Below, in pieces: positions 45,530 to 54,945 of a stretch of DNA of 64,000 nucleotides. The position numbers and the translations under genes were made by a program. A model generated the notes under the pieces. The model had not been told where the DNA came from. It searched no databases and saw only the letters and a program-made list of their open reading frames with translations. Every line of letters starts with the position of its first letter. Positions within the stretch are counted from its first letter, which is position 1. This DNA is from Bacteroidales bacterium (lineage in GTDB: Bacteria; Bacteroidota; Bacteroidia; Bacteroidales; P3): the NCBI GenBank assembly GCA_017479385.1, contig JAFVCE010000010.1, positions 1 to 64,000 of the forward strand, written 5' to 3'.

Positions 45530-47896
45530 TTAAAATGGATAATCAATACCAATATTTGTTACCAGCTGGTCCATCTGCCAATGTGGCGGACGCCAGCGCA
45601 GCGCTTGGTCGAAGCCCGGGTCGTAGAGCGGTATACCTACGTCGAGCCTCAAAGTCACAATCGAGATGTTGGCTCGCAAGCCGAGGCCGAACCCGACGGC
45701 CACCTCAGAAGGTGCGCGGCCGAGGTTGAACTCGCCGTTGGGAAACTGGTCAGACGGGTTGAGCAGCCACACGTTGCCCATGTCGGCAAAGACGGCTCCT
45801 TCGAACATTCCGGCTATTGGGAAACGCTCTTCGAGGTTGATAACGAGCGACAAATCGCCCATACGCTCTATGGCGTAGCCCGTAGCTCGCGGACTCGACC
45901 CTGGGCCGAGGTAGCGCAACTGCCAGGCTCTGATGGTAGAAGGACCGCCACCGAAGAAACTTTTTTCGTATGGCATCGACTCTGAGTTGGCATAAGGCAA
46001 GCCTATGCCTACCAATGCGCGAGCCACGAAAGCGCTTTTATATCCGTGGTAAAAATAGCGCTTATACTCGGCGTTGAATCGAACATATTGCGAATATGGC
46101 ACCTCGAAAATCTGGCGTATTCCGTTGTCGTCGATAGGCCCATTAAAGGCGTGGCTAAGCAGCGAGAGGAGGTTGCCTGCCGTCTCGACTTGAAAATGGA
46201 AGTAGTCGAAGTTGGTTCTCGAGCCAACCGTTTGGGTGGTATGGATGTAGTCGTAGCGCGAATCCATTATGAAGTGGTCACTATATAGGTATTTGAGCCT
46301 CAGGTCGTTGAGCGACGACATTCGCGACACGAAGTTTTGGTCGAGGTTGAAGAAGTTGGCGTATGTAAACTCGACCGGCAGCAACTGGTGGTTTGTTGTG
46401 CGGTTGTGGTTCCAACTGTAGCCGAACGAGATGTTGGCAACCATTCTTTCGAAGTAACTGCGATACTGGTAGTTAGCACCGAGCGAGATAACCGTATGGG
46501 GTTTGACGCGTTGCCAAATCAGGTTACTGGTGAAGGGCAGTAGCAGACGAGGTGTACTAAGCGAGATGTCGGCTCCTGCCTCGAAGGCTCTAAAGTCGTT
46601 ATGGAATTCGCCCGAGCCAGTGCTGATAATATTTTTTGGCAACTCTACGAGGAGAGAGGCTTGGGCTTTGAGCATTTCGGCTCCGCCAAAAAGGTTCTTG
46701 TGCTGGTACTCGATAGCACTTTCTACGCCGAAGTTGCCGTTGGTTATGAAGTTGCCTGTGCCATTCGACCCCAAGGTCGAGGAGTTGGTAAGCTCGAGCG
46801 AGAGGCTGGCTTTTTGCTGCGTGCTGTTAAGCAGGCGTATTCGGGCGTCGACCAATCGCAGCGAGTCTGAACTGGCTGGCGATTCGGCAAACTCGATGTC
46901 GATATACCTAAAGTTTTGCAAGTCCAACAGCGAAGTATAGGTAGTCGAAACATTGCGTGGCCGATAGGTCTGGCCTGGAAAGAGAAAGAGTGCTCGGCTG
47001 ATGGTTTGCGGATTGAGCGTCATTTTTTTGGCGTAGACAAACTGGTAATCGACCGTCCGGTTGGTTATGGGATAGGTGTAGATTAGCGTGTCGTAGTTTG
47101 AGCGCTCATCGGCTATACCGACATTGCTGTTTGGGTAAACGTATATATTGTTAATGTGGAATACCTGCAGGTCGGTGCCACGCACATCGACCAAAATGCT
47201 GAGTAAGCCTTCGGCGTAGGTGGTATCGACCTCGAACCGCACAAGGTCGTTAGTGAATTTGAAATAGCCTTCGTTGCGCAACTTTTCGACAATGCGACTG
47301 CGCTCGGCTACAATCTTGTCTTGGTCGTACCAGTCGCCAACCTTGAGTGGAGACTCGTCGCGCCAGCGCTCTAACAAGTTGCCCACAGCTTCTGTTTCGG
47401 CACGGTACTGAATTTCGTCGATTTTATAGCGTGGGCGAGCGTGAATATGGTAGGTGATGGCTATATCTTTACCTTTAATCGAGGCCGTGTCGAATGTCAC
47501 TCGCGAGCCGAAACAGCCTTTTTGAGACAGAAGGCCCTCGAGTTGCTGGGTGGTGCGCATAGTCGCGTATTCGTCGTAGACCACGGGGGCTTGGCCCGTG
47601 CGGCGCAAGTAGCGGTTCAAGAAACCATTTCGGTTCGGGTTAGAGAGGCAGTATACCCTCATAGAAAGCCGCACTGTGCCCAGAATACGACTATTGGGCT
47701 TCTGTGTGGCGTAGTTGCGTTTTGAGGCGAGGGCATCATTGATTTCGCGCGGCACTTGTGTGGTGTCTGCCACTTCGACCTCATACTTGACACGGCTAAG
47801 CACGAGGTCGTCGTCGCCTACAAATTTTGTGACGCTACACGATGTCAACAATGAAAGACAAATCGCTATATAAAATATGAACCTATATTTATTAAT
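45530..47896 (-). CDS. tamL: Lipidated Omp85-family protein (TamL-like), unusual start codon
   Basis: A BamA/TamA-type outer-membrane protein: POTRA-like domains (~30-330, e.g. FHINNIYVYPNSN) and a C-terminal 16-strand barrel (from ~380) with the Omp85 motif GGPSTIRAWQLRYLGPG, ending IGIDYPF. Bacteroidetes TamL proteins are lipoproteins. A lipoprotein signal (NKYRFIFYIAICLSLLTSC) is encoded here in frame but has no ATG, GTG or TTG before it. The codon at its head is ATT (47894-47896), sharing one base with the waaA stop. I place the start there. The first TTG in frame (47851) would remove the whole signal. The coding frame is otherwise intact. It lies between waaA and a prenyl synthase gene. 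Confidence 0.85.
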   Translation of the reverse strand: MNKYRFIFYIAICLSLLTSCSVTKFVGDDDLVLSRVKYEVEVADTTQVPREINDALASKRNYATQKPNSRILGTVRLSMRVYCLSNPNRNGFLNRYLRRTGQAPVVYDEYATMRTTQQLEGLLSQKGCFGSRVTFDTASIKGKDIAITYHIHARPRYKIDEIQYRAETEAVGNLLERWRDESPLKVGDWYDQDKIVAERSRIVEKLRNEGYFKFTNDLVRFEVDTTYAEGLLSILVDVRGTDLQVFHINNIYVYPNSNVGIADERSNYDTLIYTYPITNRTVDYQFVYAKKMTLNPQTISRALFLFPGQTYRPRNVSTTYTSLLDLQNFRYIDIEFAESPASSDSLRLVDARIRLLNSTQQKASLSLELTNSSTLGSNGTGNFITNGNFGVESAIEYQHKNLFGGAEMLKAQASLLVELPKNIISTGSGEFHNDFRAFEAGADISLSTPRLLLPFTSNLIWQRVKPHTVISLGANYQYRSYFERMVANISFGYSWNHNRTTNHQLLPVEFTYANFFNLDQNFVSRMSSLNDLRLKYLYSDHFIMDSRYDYIHTTQTVGSRTNFDYFHFQVETAGNLLSLLSHAFNGPIDDNGIRQIFEVPYSQYVRFNAEYKRYFYHGYKSAFVARALVGIGLPYANSESMPYEKSFFGGGPSTIRAWQLRYLGPGSSPRATGYAIERMGDLSLVINLEERFPIAGMFEGAVFADMGNVWLLNPSDQFPNGEFNLGRAPSEVAVGFGLGLRANISIVTLRLDVGIPLYDPGFDQALRWRPPHWQMDQLVTNIGIDYPF

Positions 47897-49130
47897 AACT
47901 ATCCTCCTGAAATTTGTTGAGTATTTCGAGACTGCTCCCGATGTTTTGTTTCACGTAGAGCTCGCATTGCTGGCTGGCGTGGCGATAACGCTCGCTGTCG
48001 TTAAGCAAGGACGAGAGGGCCTTTTCGAGGCCAGAGAAATCGGAGTAGCTAAAACCACCTCCGCAAGCAATCAGGTCGTGAGCTTCGCGGAACTTGTGAT
48101 AGTTTGGACCAAAGACGACAGGCTTGCCCCAAGTAACGGCTTCGAGCAGGTTATGTATTCCTTTCCCCCAACCTCCGCCGATATAAGCCACTGTTGTATA
48201 GCGATATAGCGACGAAAGTTTGCCTATATTGTCGATAATCATAACCGTTTTGGTGTCGGGACAACCATATTGGGCAACTCGTGAATAGCGTATGCACTTT
48301 TCGTTGCCAAAAAGTTGCTCGATTGCTGCGAGGTGAGATTCTTCAATCTGGTGTGGCGCCAACACGAGGCCGAGCTCACTGTGGTAGGCGTCGACAAAGC
48401 GCTTGATGTAAGCCTCGTCTTGCTGCCACGAACTGCCGGCAAGAAGCACTTTAACAAAGCGTGAGGCGAAGTTGGCTACGATTTCGTCGTCTTTAGCATT
48501 GGCAACGATGTCGGCCACACGGTCAAAACGGGTGTCGCCAGCCACCGACACGGCCGAGACACCTCTCTTCTTGAGCAGGTTGAGCGAAGCCTCGTCCTGC
48601 ACAAAGATATTGGTAAAACAGGTTTTAAGTTGCTTGCAGAACCAACCGCCATAGGGTTTGAAGAAATATTGCGACGGGCGGAATATGGCCGAGAAGAGAC
48701 AGGTTCTTACCCCACGCTTGCGCAGCTGACCGAGGTGGTTGTACCAAAAATCATATTTTACGAAGAAAGCCACGCTGGGATTGATAGCCTCGACCATCTT
48801 GGCGGCGTTGGTGGGTGTGTCGAGAGGGAGGTAGCGGACAACGTCGGCCATTGAGTAGTTTTTGCGAATTTCGTAACCCGAAGGCGAGAAGAAGGTAAGC
48901 ACTACGCGCCAATTAGGGTTGCGTTGGCGGAAAAGTTCGATTACAGGTCGAGCCTGCTCAAATTCGCCGAGGCTCGAGGCGTGGAACCACACTGTGGGGC
49001 TGTCGGAGTGCGGTATCTGCGTCGACGAGCGCCACCCTTCGACCATCAAGCGAGCTTTGCCGCCAAAGAGGGCAGCCAACCTTATGCCGAGGCCATAGAA
49101 GAAGATTCCGATTGTGTAGATTATTCTCAT
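47892..49130 (-). CDS. waaA: 3-deoxy-D-manno-octulosonic acid (Kdo) transferase
   Basis: Transfers Kdo to lipid A precursor in lipopolysaccharide synthesis. The 412-residue protein begins with a membrane-anchoring helix (IIYTIGIFFYGLGIRLAALF). An N-terminal GT-B half follows (VWFHASSLGEFEQARPVIE, LPLDTPTNAAKMVEAINPSVAFFVKYDFW). The nucleotide-sugar half has AYIGGGWGKGIHNLLEAVTWG and VVFGPNYHKFREAHDL, both typical of WaaA. The gene is 16 bp after the outer-membrane protein gene and overlaps the proposed tamL start by one base plus its stop. Confidence 0.95.
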   Translation of the reverse strand: MRIIYTIGIFFYGLGIRLAALFGGKARLMVEGWRSSTQIPHSDSPTVWFHASSLGEFEQARPVIELFRQRNPNWRVVLTFFSPSGYEIRKNYSMADVVRYLPLDTPTNAAKMVEAINPSVAFFVKYDFWYNHLGQLRKRGVRTCLFSAIFRPSQYFFKPYGGWFCKQLKTCFTNIFVQDEASLNLLKKRGVSAVSVAGDTRFDRVADIVANAKDDEIVANFASRFVKVLLAGSSWQQDEAYIKRFVDAYHSELGLVLAPHQIEESHLAAIEQLFGNEKCIRYSRVAQYGCPDTKTVMIIDNIGKLSSLYRYTTVAYIGGGWGKGIHNLLEAVTWGKPVVFGPNYHKFREAHDLIACGGGFSYSDFSGLEKALSSLLNDSERYRHASQQCELYVKQNIGSSLEILNKFQEDSY

Positions 49131-49146
49131 TTACAGCTATTTAGGT

Positions 49147-50004
49147 TTAGTAGAAATAGTATTCATAGGCTGTTCGTCCACGGAGGGGGAACATCCATGT
49201 AAACTTAACGCCGAGCATTAGGTCGAAGTAAGTGTTGCCGTCCTTACCATTGAGGCCAAGGCGATTGTCGAGCATATAGTTGCGCGACGACCAACTGAGG
49301 CATTCCGACAGGGTAATCTCGGCCGAGAAGTTGACAAGATTGAGATTGTTGCTCATAAAGAGGAAACCCACGGCCTCGGTCAGTATCACACCGTTGCGAT
49401 AGTGGTCGTAGAGGCGGCGGTAGCGGTCGCTCAGCTGCGGAACGGGGGTTTCATTACGGTCTTGACTAAAGACGGTGCGCTGCGAGAACCAGCCACCACT
49501 CATGCGGGCCATAATGCCCGAGTTGTGATTGCTCTTGATGACGGGGAAGAAGCGCCCACCGCCTGCCCTGACAGCAATGCCGCGGTTGTAGCAGGTAACA
49601 ACGCCATCGTAGCCACCAAAGCTGATGACAATATCTTCGGGGGTGTAGACGTCGCCCATACGCTCGGTGCGGTGGGTTAGATTGTCGCTCGAAGCGCCGA
49701 ACCACAGGTCGCCCTCGAGGGTTGCAAGCCAATTGCTCTTGAACTTGTAGGCAGCCAAGACTCCAAAATCGAGGTATGGCGCCGAGTAGAGGTCGGCCAT
49801 AGTGCCTTGAGTCGAGGTTGAGCCGTCTTCGGCCGTGGCCATAGACCAGCCTGGAAGTGGAGCGTTAAGGCCAACACCGAAGCCTATGATGGGGCAGGCT
49901 ATGGTATCATCTTTTGGCTTGATTTGGGCCTCTGCCACGCCGCAAAAAATGGCGGTTGCGAGGGCAAAAATTGCCGAAAAAAATATTTTTTTGTCTATTT
50001 TCAT
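49147..50004 (-). CDS. Predicted outer-membrane beta-barrel protein of unknown function
   Basis: A 285-residue exported protein (signal peptide to GVAEA, ~residue 25). Alternating hydrophobic strands with aromatic ends fit an eight-stranded or similar barrel: IIGFGVGLNAPLPGW, FGVLAAYKFKSNWLATLEGDLWFG, FDLMLGVKFTWMFPL. The last residues are YEYYFY, ending in an aromatic as BAM substrates do. The pattern is of the porin-like family seen in Bacteroidetes, but no precise function can be assigned. It is the first gene of the operon with waaA, tamL and the prenyl synthase, so a role in envelope biogenesis is possible. Confidence 0.8.
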   Translation of the reverse strand: MKIDKKIFFSAIFALATAIFCGVAEAQIKPKDDTIACPIIGFGVGLNAPLPGWSMATAEDGSTSTQGTMADLYSAPYLDFGVLAAYKFKSNWLATLEGDLWFGASSDNLTHRTERMGDVYTPEDIVISFGGYDGVVTCYNRGIAVRAGGGRFFPVIKSNHNSGIMARMSGGWFSQRTVFSQDRNETPVPQLSDRYRRLYDHYRNGVILTEAVGFLFMSNNLNLVNFSAEITLSECLSWSSRNYMLDNRLGLNGKDGNTYFDLMLGVKFTWMFPLRGRTAYEYYFY

Positions 50005-50035
50005 TTTTTTAATCGCCTAATTGCTATTATTTTCG

Positions 50036-50044
50036 TAACTTTGC
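50036..50044 (+). promoter_or_regulatory. Bacteroidetes -7 box (TAACTTTGC)
   Basis: TAACTTTGC 65 nt before proS. Its predicted start of transcription lies close to that of the minus-strand box at 50063. Confidence 0.7.
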
Positions 50045-50062
50045 ACTTTGTTATAAATAACG

Positions 50063-50071
50063 GCAAAATTA
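50063..50071 (-). promoter_or_regulatory. Bacteroidetes -7 box (TAATTTTGC)
   Basis: Minus-strand TAATTTTGC 59 nt before the outer-membrane protein gene. It faces the proS box, so the two transcripts overlap at their 5' ends. Confidence 0.5.
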
Positions 50072-50108
50072 CAAAATTATTTGATAATAAGGAAATAAAA
50101 TTATAAAA

Positions 50109-51581
50109 ATGGCAAAAGATTTTGTTAAACGCTCCGAAAATTACTCCGAATGGTACAACGAGTTGGTGGTTCGCGCCGACTTGGCCGAGAACTCGGCCGT
50201 GCGCGGCTGTATGGTGATTAAACCCTACGGCTATGCCATTTGGGAAAAGATGCAACGTGCCCTCGACGATATGTTCAAGGCCACTGGTCACCAAAACGCT
50301 TACTTTCCCCTCTTCATTCCCAAATCGTTCCTCAGCCGCGAGGCCGAACACGTGGAAGGCTTCGCCAAAGAGTGCGCCGTGGTAACCCACCACCGCCTCA
50401 TGAACGACCCCAACGGCAACGGCGTGGTGGTGGACCCTTCGGCCAAGCTCGAAGAGGAGCTCATTGTGCGCCCCACCAGCGAAACCATCATCTGGAGCAC
50501 CTACAAAAACTGGATTAAATCGTATCGAGACCTGCCCATTCTCTGCAACCAGTGGGCCAACGTGGTGCGCTGGGAGATGAGAACACGAATGTTTCTTCGC
50601 ACCGCCGAATTTCTCTGGCAGGAAGGCCACACCGCCCACGCCACCCGCGAAGAGGCCGAGGCCGAAACCCGCAGAATGCTCGACGTCTATGCCGACTTTG
50701 CCGAGAACTACTTAGCCATGCCCGTCATCAAAGGCCACAAGAGCCCCAACGAGCGTTTTGCCGGCGCACTCGACACCCTCTGTATCGAAGCCATGATGCA
50801 AGACGGCAAGGCCCTACAGGCCGGCACCAGTCACTTCCTGGGGCAGAATTTTGCCAAAGCCTTCGAGGTGCAATTCCTCAACAAGGAGAACAAGTTAGAG
50901 TATGTTTGGGCCACCTCGTGGGGCGTAAGCACACGCATGATGGGCGCCCTCATCATGACCCACAGCGACGACAACGGCCTCGTTCTGCCGCCCAAGCTCG
51001 CCCCTATCCAAGTTGCCATTGTGCCAATATGCAAAAACAGCGAGCAGATGGCCGAGCTCGACGCCCACATTGCCCCCGTTATCGACGCTCTCAAAGCCAA
51101 AGGCTTGAGCGTTAAATACGACAATCGAACCGAGTATAAACCGGGTTGGAAGTTCAACGAATACGAGTTTAAAGGCGTGCCTGTGCGCATCGCCATTGGC
51201 CCGCGCGACCTCGAAAACGGCACCTGCGAGGTGTGCCGCCGCGACACGCTCGAGAAGATTACCATGCCCATCGAAGGCATTGCCGACCACGTGGCCGACC
51301 TGATGGACCAAATTCAGCACAACCTTTATCAGAAGGCGGCCGACTTTCGCACCTCGATGACTCGCAAGGTCGATACTTGGGACGACTTTAAGGTCGAAAT
51401 CGAGAAGAGCGGCTTCCTGCTCTGCCACTGGGACGGCACCCCCGAAACCGAAGAGCGAATCAAAGAAGAAACCAAAGCAACCATTCGCTGCATACCCTTC
51501 GACGCTCCCGACGAGGAGGGCCACTGCATATACAGCGGCAAGCCCAGCCATCGCCGCGTAATCTTTGCCAGGGCTTACTAA
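50109..51581 (+). CDS. proS: Prolyl-tRNA synthetase (eukaryote/archaeal-type)
   Basis: Charges tRNA-Pro. The 490-residue enzyme lacks the insertion domain of E. coli ProS and matches the shorter eukaryote/archaea-like form. The class II motifs are present: [17 protein letters not shown] around motif 2, and the substrate loop [18 protein letters not shown]. The C-terminal zinc-like extension has CEVCRRD, and the chain ends in the usual Tyr (IFARAY). This form lacks the built-in editing domain for Ala. It is 86 bp upstream of glyS on the same strand. Confidence 0.95.
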   Translation: MAKDFVKRSENYSEWYNELVVRADLAENSAVRGCMVIKPYGYAIWEKMQRALDDMFKATGHQNAYFPLFIPKSFLSREAEHVEGFAKECAVVTHHRLMNDPNGNGVVVDPSAKLEEELIVRPTSETIIWSTYKNWIKSYRDLPILCNQWANVVRWEMRTRMFLRTAEFLWQEGHTAHATREEAEAETRRMLDVYADFAENYLAMPVIKGHKSPNERFAGALDTLCIEAMMQDGKALQAGTSHFLGQNFAKAFEVQFLNKENKLEYVWATSWGVSTRMMGALIMTHSDDNGLVLPPKLAPIQVAIVPICKNSEQMAELDAHIAPVIDALKAKGLSVKYDNRTEYKPGWKFNEYEFKGVPVRIAIGPRDLENGTCEVCRRDTLEKITMPIEGIADHVADLMDQIQHNLYQKAADFRTSMTRKVDTWDDFKVEIEKSGFLLCHWDGTPETEERIKEETKATIRCIPFDAPDEEGHCIYSGKPSHRRVIFARAY

Positions 51582-51667
51582 CCGTCTGTCCACGCTTGAT
51601 TATCGGGAAAAAACACACCCAAAAACAAACAAAAACCCTTAACCCTACAACAACCCAACAACAATAA

Positions 51668-53194
51668 ATGGCAAACCAAGAGGATTTTTTCAAGAAAGTG
51701 GTAGCCCACGCCAAGGAGTATGGCTTCATATTCCCTTCGAGCGAAATATACGACGGTCTGGCTGCCGTTTACGACTACGGCCAGCTCGGCACCGAACTCA
51801 AAAACAACATAAAGCAATATTGGTGGCGCTCGATGGTGCAATACCACGAAAACATTGTCGGCATAGACTCGGCCATCTTCATGCACCCCAAGATATGGAA
51901 AGCCTCGGGCCACGTCGACGCATTCAACGACCCCCTCATCGACAACCGCGACAGCAAGAAGCGCTATCGCGCCGACGTCCTTATCGAGAACCACATTGCC
52001 AAAATCGAAGACAAGATTGAGAAAGAGTGTGCCAAAGCCCAGAAGCGCTTTGGCGACGCTTTCGACCGCCAGCAATTTGTCAGCACCAACGCCCGCGTGC
52101 TCGAGCACCAACAACAAATCGACTCTATCCGCGCGCGCTACGCCGAGTGTATGAACGACAACGACCTGGCCGGCCTCAAACAGATGATTCTCGACCTCGG
52201 CATAGTGTGCCCCATTAGCGGCACGCGCAACTGGACCGACGTCCGCCAGTTCAACCTTATGTTCGCCACAAAAATGGGCTCGGTCGAGGGCGAGAACGAC
52301 ACACTCTACCTGCGTCCCGAGACGGCACAAGGCATATTCGTCAACTTCCTCAACGTCCAAAAAAGCGGCCGCATGAAGGTACCCTTCGGCATAGCCCAAG
52401 TGGGCAAAGCCTTCCGCAACGAGATTGTGGCGCGCCAATTTATCTTCCGTATGCGCGAATTCGAGCAGATGGAGATGCAATTCTTTGTGCGCCCCGGCAC
52501 CGAACTCGAATGGTTCCGCTATTGGAAAGAAGAGCGCCTCAAATGGCACCTCAGCCTCGGCATCGACGCCTCCAACTACCGCTATCACGACCACGAAAAA
52601 CTGGCCCACTACGCCAACGCCGCCACCGACATCGAATTCCTCTTTCCATTCGGATTCAAGGAGTTAGAAGGCATCCACAGCCGCACCAACTTCGACCTCT
52701 CGCGCCACAGCGAGTTCAGCGGCAAGAAGTTGCAATACTTCGACAGCGAACTCAACGAGAGCTACACCCCATACGTCATCGAGACCTCTATCGGTGTAGA
52801 CCGCACCTTCCTCGCCATCTTCAGCCACGCCCTGAAAGAGCAAACCCTCGACGACGGCAGCAGCCGCACACTGCTCAGCCTGCCGCCCGTGCTCGCACCC
52901 TACAAAGCCGCCATCCTGCCATTGGTCAAGAAAGACGGCCTGCCCGAAAAAGCACGCGAAATAATGGATTTGCTGAAATACGACTATATGCTCCAATACG
53001 ACGAAAAAGACGCCATCGGGCGCCGCTATCGCCGACAGGACGCCATCGGAACACCCTTCTGCATCACCGTCGACAACGACACGCTGCAAGACAACAACGT
53101 CACCGTGCGCCACCGCGACACCATGCAACAAGAGCGCGTGGCCATCGACCAACTCCACACCTACCTCAACCAGCAGCTCAAACCGCTGCGCTAA
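51668..53194 (+). CDS. glyS: Glycyl-tRNA synthetase (single-chain, alpha2 type)
   Basis: Charges tRNA-Gly. The 508-residue chain is the homodimeric eukaryote-like form: FKKVVAHAKEYGFIFPSSEIYDGL at the N-terminus, then VYDYGQLG, the class II motif 2 region (GKAFRNEIVARQFIFRMREFEQMEMQFF), and motif 3 SIGVDRTFLAIF. The anticodon-binding domain (VLAPYKAAILPLVKKDG...) ends the protein. The unrelated alpha2beta2 type is not present. A strong hairpin terminator follows. Confidence 0.96.
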   Translation: MANQEDFFKKVVAHAKEYGFIFPSSEIYDGLAAVYDYGQLGTELKNNIKQYWWRSMVQYHENIVGIDSAIFMHPKIWKASGHVDAFNDPLIDNRDSKKRYRADVLIENHIAKIEDKIEKECAKAQKRFGDAFDRQQFVSTNARVLEHQQQIDSIRARYAECMNDNDLAGLKQMILDLGIVCPISGTRNWTDVRQFNLMFATKMGSVEGENDTLYLRPETAQGIFVNFLNVQKSGRMKVPFGIAQVGKAFRNEIVARQFIFRMREFEQMEMQFFVRPGTELEWFRYWKEERLKWHLSLGIDASNYRYHDHEKLAHYANAATDIEFLFPFGFKELEGIHSRTNFDLSRHSEFSGKKLQYFDSELNESYTPYVIETSIGVDRTFLAIFSHALKEQTLDDGSSRTLLSLPPVLAPYKAAILPLVKKDGLPEKAREIMDLLKYDYMLQYDEKDAIGRRYRRQDAIGTPFCITVDNDTLQDNNVTVRHRDTMQQERVAIDQLHTYLNQQLKPLR

Positions 53195-53212
53195 ACGACA
53201 GAGATATAGCCA

Positions 53213-53247
53213 GTTGCGGCCGCGAAGCTTCGCTTCGCGGCCGCAAC
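53213..53247 (+). terminator. Intrinsic terminator after glyS
   Basis: A perfect 15-bp stem (GTTGCGGCCGCGAAG) with a 5-nt loop, followed by TTTAA. Confidence 0.85.
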
Positions 53248-53290
53248 TTTAACCCCACCAAAAACGCCCCAACATCGGCCAACTGTCGAC

Positions 53291-53384
53291 AACTAACTGC
53301 CTCAATATCAAGCCTTGTTCGACCTCAACACGACCCTAACCCCTCTCTAACACCTCCCCAACACTGACAATCAAACACTTACAC
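53291..53384 (+). repeat. Dispersed 11-nt-unit repeat, copy e
   Basis: The core starts at 53318: TTCGACCTCAA, CACGACCCTAA, CCCCTCTCTAA, CACCTCCCCAA, CACTG. It is the most diverged copy, and its arms match at about 9 of 15 positions. It lies between glyS and the next co-directional gene, after the glyS terminator and ~60 bp before the promoter of the peptidase. Confidence 0.8.
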
Positions 53385-53446
53385 CACCCACCTCTACCAC
53401 ACACCACAACACACAAAAAATATTCCCCAAATCGCAAAAAAAGTTG

Positions 53447-53455
53447 TATCTTTGC
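53447..53455 (+). promoter_or_regulatory. Bacteroidetes -7 box (TATCTTTGC)
   Basis: TATCTTTGC 35 nt before the second C1B peptidase gene. Confidence 0.7.
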
Positions 53456-53490
53456 ACCGCGAAAACAAAACATAAACAAATAAAAACACA

Positions 53491-54750
53491 ATGAAAAAAA
53501 CCATCCTCACCCTCGGCGCCATCGCCATCTGCGCCACCTCCATCACAGCGCAAGACAACAAGTCGAGCGACGAAGGCTACAAATTCGACACCATCAAAAT
53601 GCTCCCCATCACCCCGGTCAAAAACCAAAACAACGCCGGCACCTGCTGGAGCTATAGCGCCATCGCATTCCTCGAGAGCGAACTCCTCCGTATGGGCAAA
53701 GGCGAATACGACCTGAGCGAAATGTACGTGGTCGAAAAAACCTACAACGACCGTGCCGCTGCCGCAGTGCGCACCCATGGCGACGTCAGCTTCAGCCAAG
53801 GCGGCGCCTTCAACGACGTCATCTACTGCCTCCGCAACTACGGCATGGTGCCCGACGAGATTATGCCCGCCGGCGCTATGTATGGCGACACCCTCTCTAA
53901 CCACACCGAACTGAGCGCCCTCACCGACGTCATGGTCGAAGCTGTGGCCAAAGGCAAACTCAAAAAACTCCAATCCTCGCCCGATGGCCAAGCCCTCTGG
54001 CTCAAAGCCGTGGCCGCCGTCCACGAAATCTACCTCGGCAAAATACCCGAAAAATTCACCTACAAAGGCGTTCAATACACCCCCAAAAGCTTCGGCGAAA
54101 GCCTCGGTCTGAACCCCGACGACTACGTCTCCATCACCTCCTACACCCATCACCCCTTCTACGAAAGCTTCGTTCTCGAAATCCAAGACAACTGGCGCTG
54201 GGGACAAAGCTACAACGTCCCCCTCGACGAGATGATGGAAATCATGGACTACGCCATCGACAACGGCTACACCGTGGCCTGGGGCTCCGACGTTAGCGAA
54301 CCCGGCTTCCGCTACACCCGCAAAGGCTACGCCGTCCTCCCCGCCACCGAGGCTCCCAAGAGCGGCGTTGGTAGCGACCAAGCCCGCTGGAGCGGCATGA
54401 AAGCTGCCGACATTGCCGACGAGGCTGCCAAACACCCCACCCCCCAACGCTGGGTTACCCAAGAAGAACGCCAGCAGGCCTACGACAACTGGGAGACCAC
54501 CGACGACCACGGTATGCTCATCTTCGGCACCGCCAAAGACCAACTGGGCAACGAATACTACATGGTTAAGAACAGCTGGGGCCACTACAACGGCGAATTT
54601 GGTGGCAACTTCTTTGCCAGCAAAGCTTTCGTGCGCTACAAAACGATGAACATCGTAGTCCACAAAGACGCCATCCCTGCCGCCATCAAAGCCAAACTCG
54701 GTATCGAGAGCAGCAACAGCAATGCCACCAAGAAAGGCAAAAAGAAATAA
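53491..54750 (+). CDS. Secreted C1B-like cysteine peptidase, short form
   Basis: A 419-residue paralogue of the peptidase at 17056-18486. The signal peptide (MKKTILTLGAIAICATSITA) places it outside the cytoplasm. Active-site residues are Gln46 and Cys52 (NQNNAGTCWSYS), His340 (DDHGMLIFG) and Asn361 (VKNSWG). It is ~57 residues shorter than the paralogue. The C-terminus is a Lys-rich tail (KKGKKK) rather than MFAPEE. It is a single-gene unit with its own promoter and a strong terminator. Confidence 0.9.
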   Translation: MKKTILTLGAIAICATSITAQDNKSSDEGYKFDTIKMLPITPVKNQNNAGTCWSYSAIAFLESELLRMGKGEYDLSEMYVVEKTYNDRAAAAVRTHGDVSFSQGGAFNDVIYCLRNYGMVPDEIMPAGAMYGDTLSNHTELSALTDVMVEAVAKGKLKKLQSSPDGQALWLKAVAAVHEIYLGKIPEKFTYKGVQYTPKSFGESLGLNPDDYVSITSYTHHPFYESFVLEIQDNWRWGQSYNVPLDEMMEIMDYAIDNGYTVAWGSDVSEPGFRYTRKGYAVLPATEAPKSGVGSDQARWSGMKAADIADEAAKHPTPQRWVTQEERQQAYDNWETTDDHGMLIFGTAKDQLGNEYYMVKNSWGHYNGEFGGNFFASKAFVRYKTMNIVVHKDAIPAAIKAKLGIESSNSNATKKGKKK

Positions 54751-54808
54751 ACCGAAGTGAGCACTCCGGCGACCGAAGCAAGTATCGGCCGCCAATGTCT
54801 CGACCCCT

Positions 54809-54842
54809 GTCAGGGCCCAGCCGATTGCAGTTGGGCCCTGAC
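54809..54842. terminator. Intrinsic terminator between convergent genes
   Basis: A perfect 11-bp stem from GTCAGGGCCCA, a 12-nt loop including the terminal mismatch, then CTTTTTTC. It serves the peptidase gene. The 54843-54945 remainder shows nothing else. Confidence 0.85.
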
Positions 54843-54945
54843 TTTTTTCTGCTCGCTCACGCACATTGCGCAAGAAAAGTGAGCAATACCGCTCGGCGTT
54901 GCTCACTATTTCTCGTTACCAAGAGACGAGTATTTGGCCTGACCT

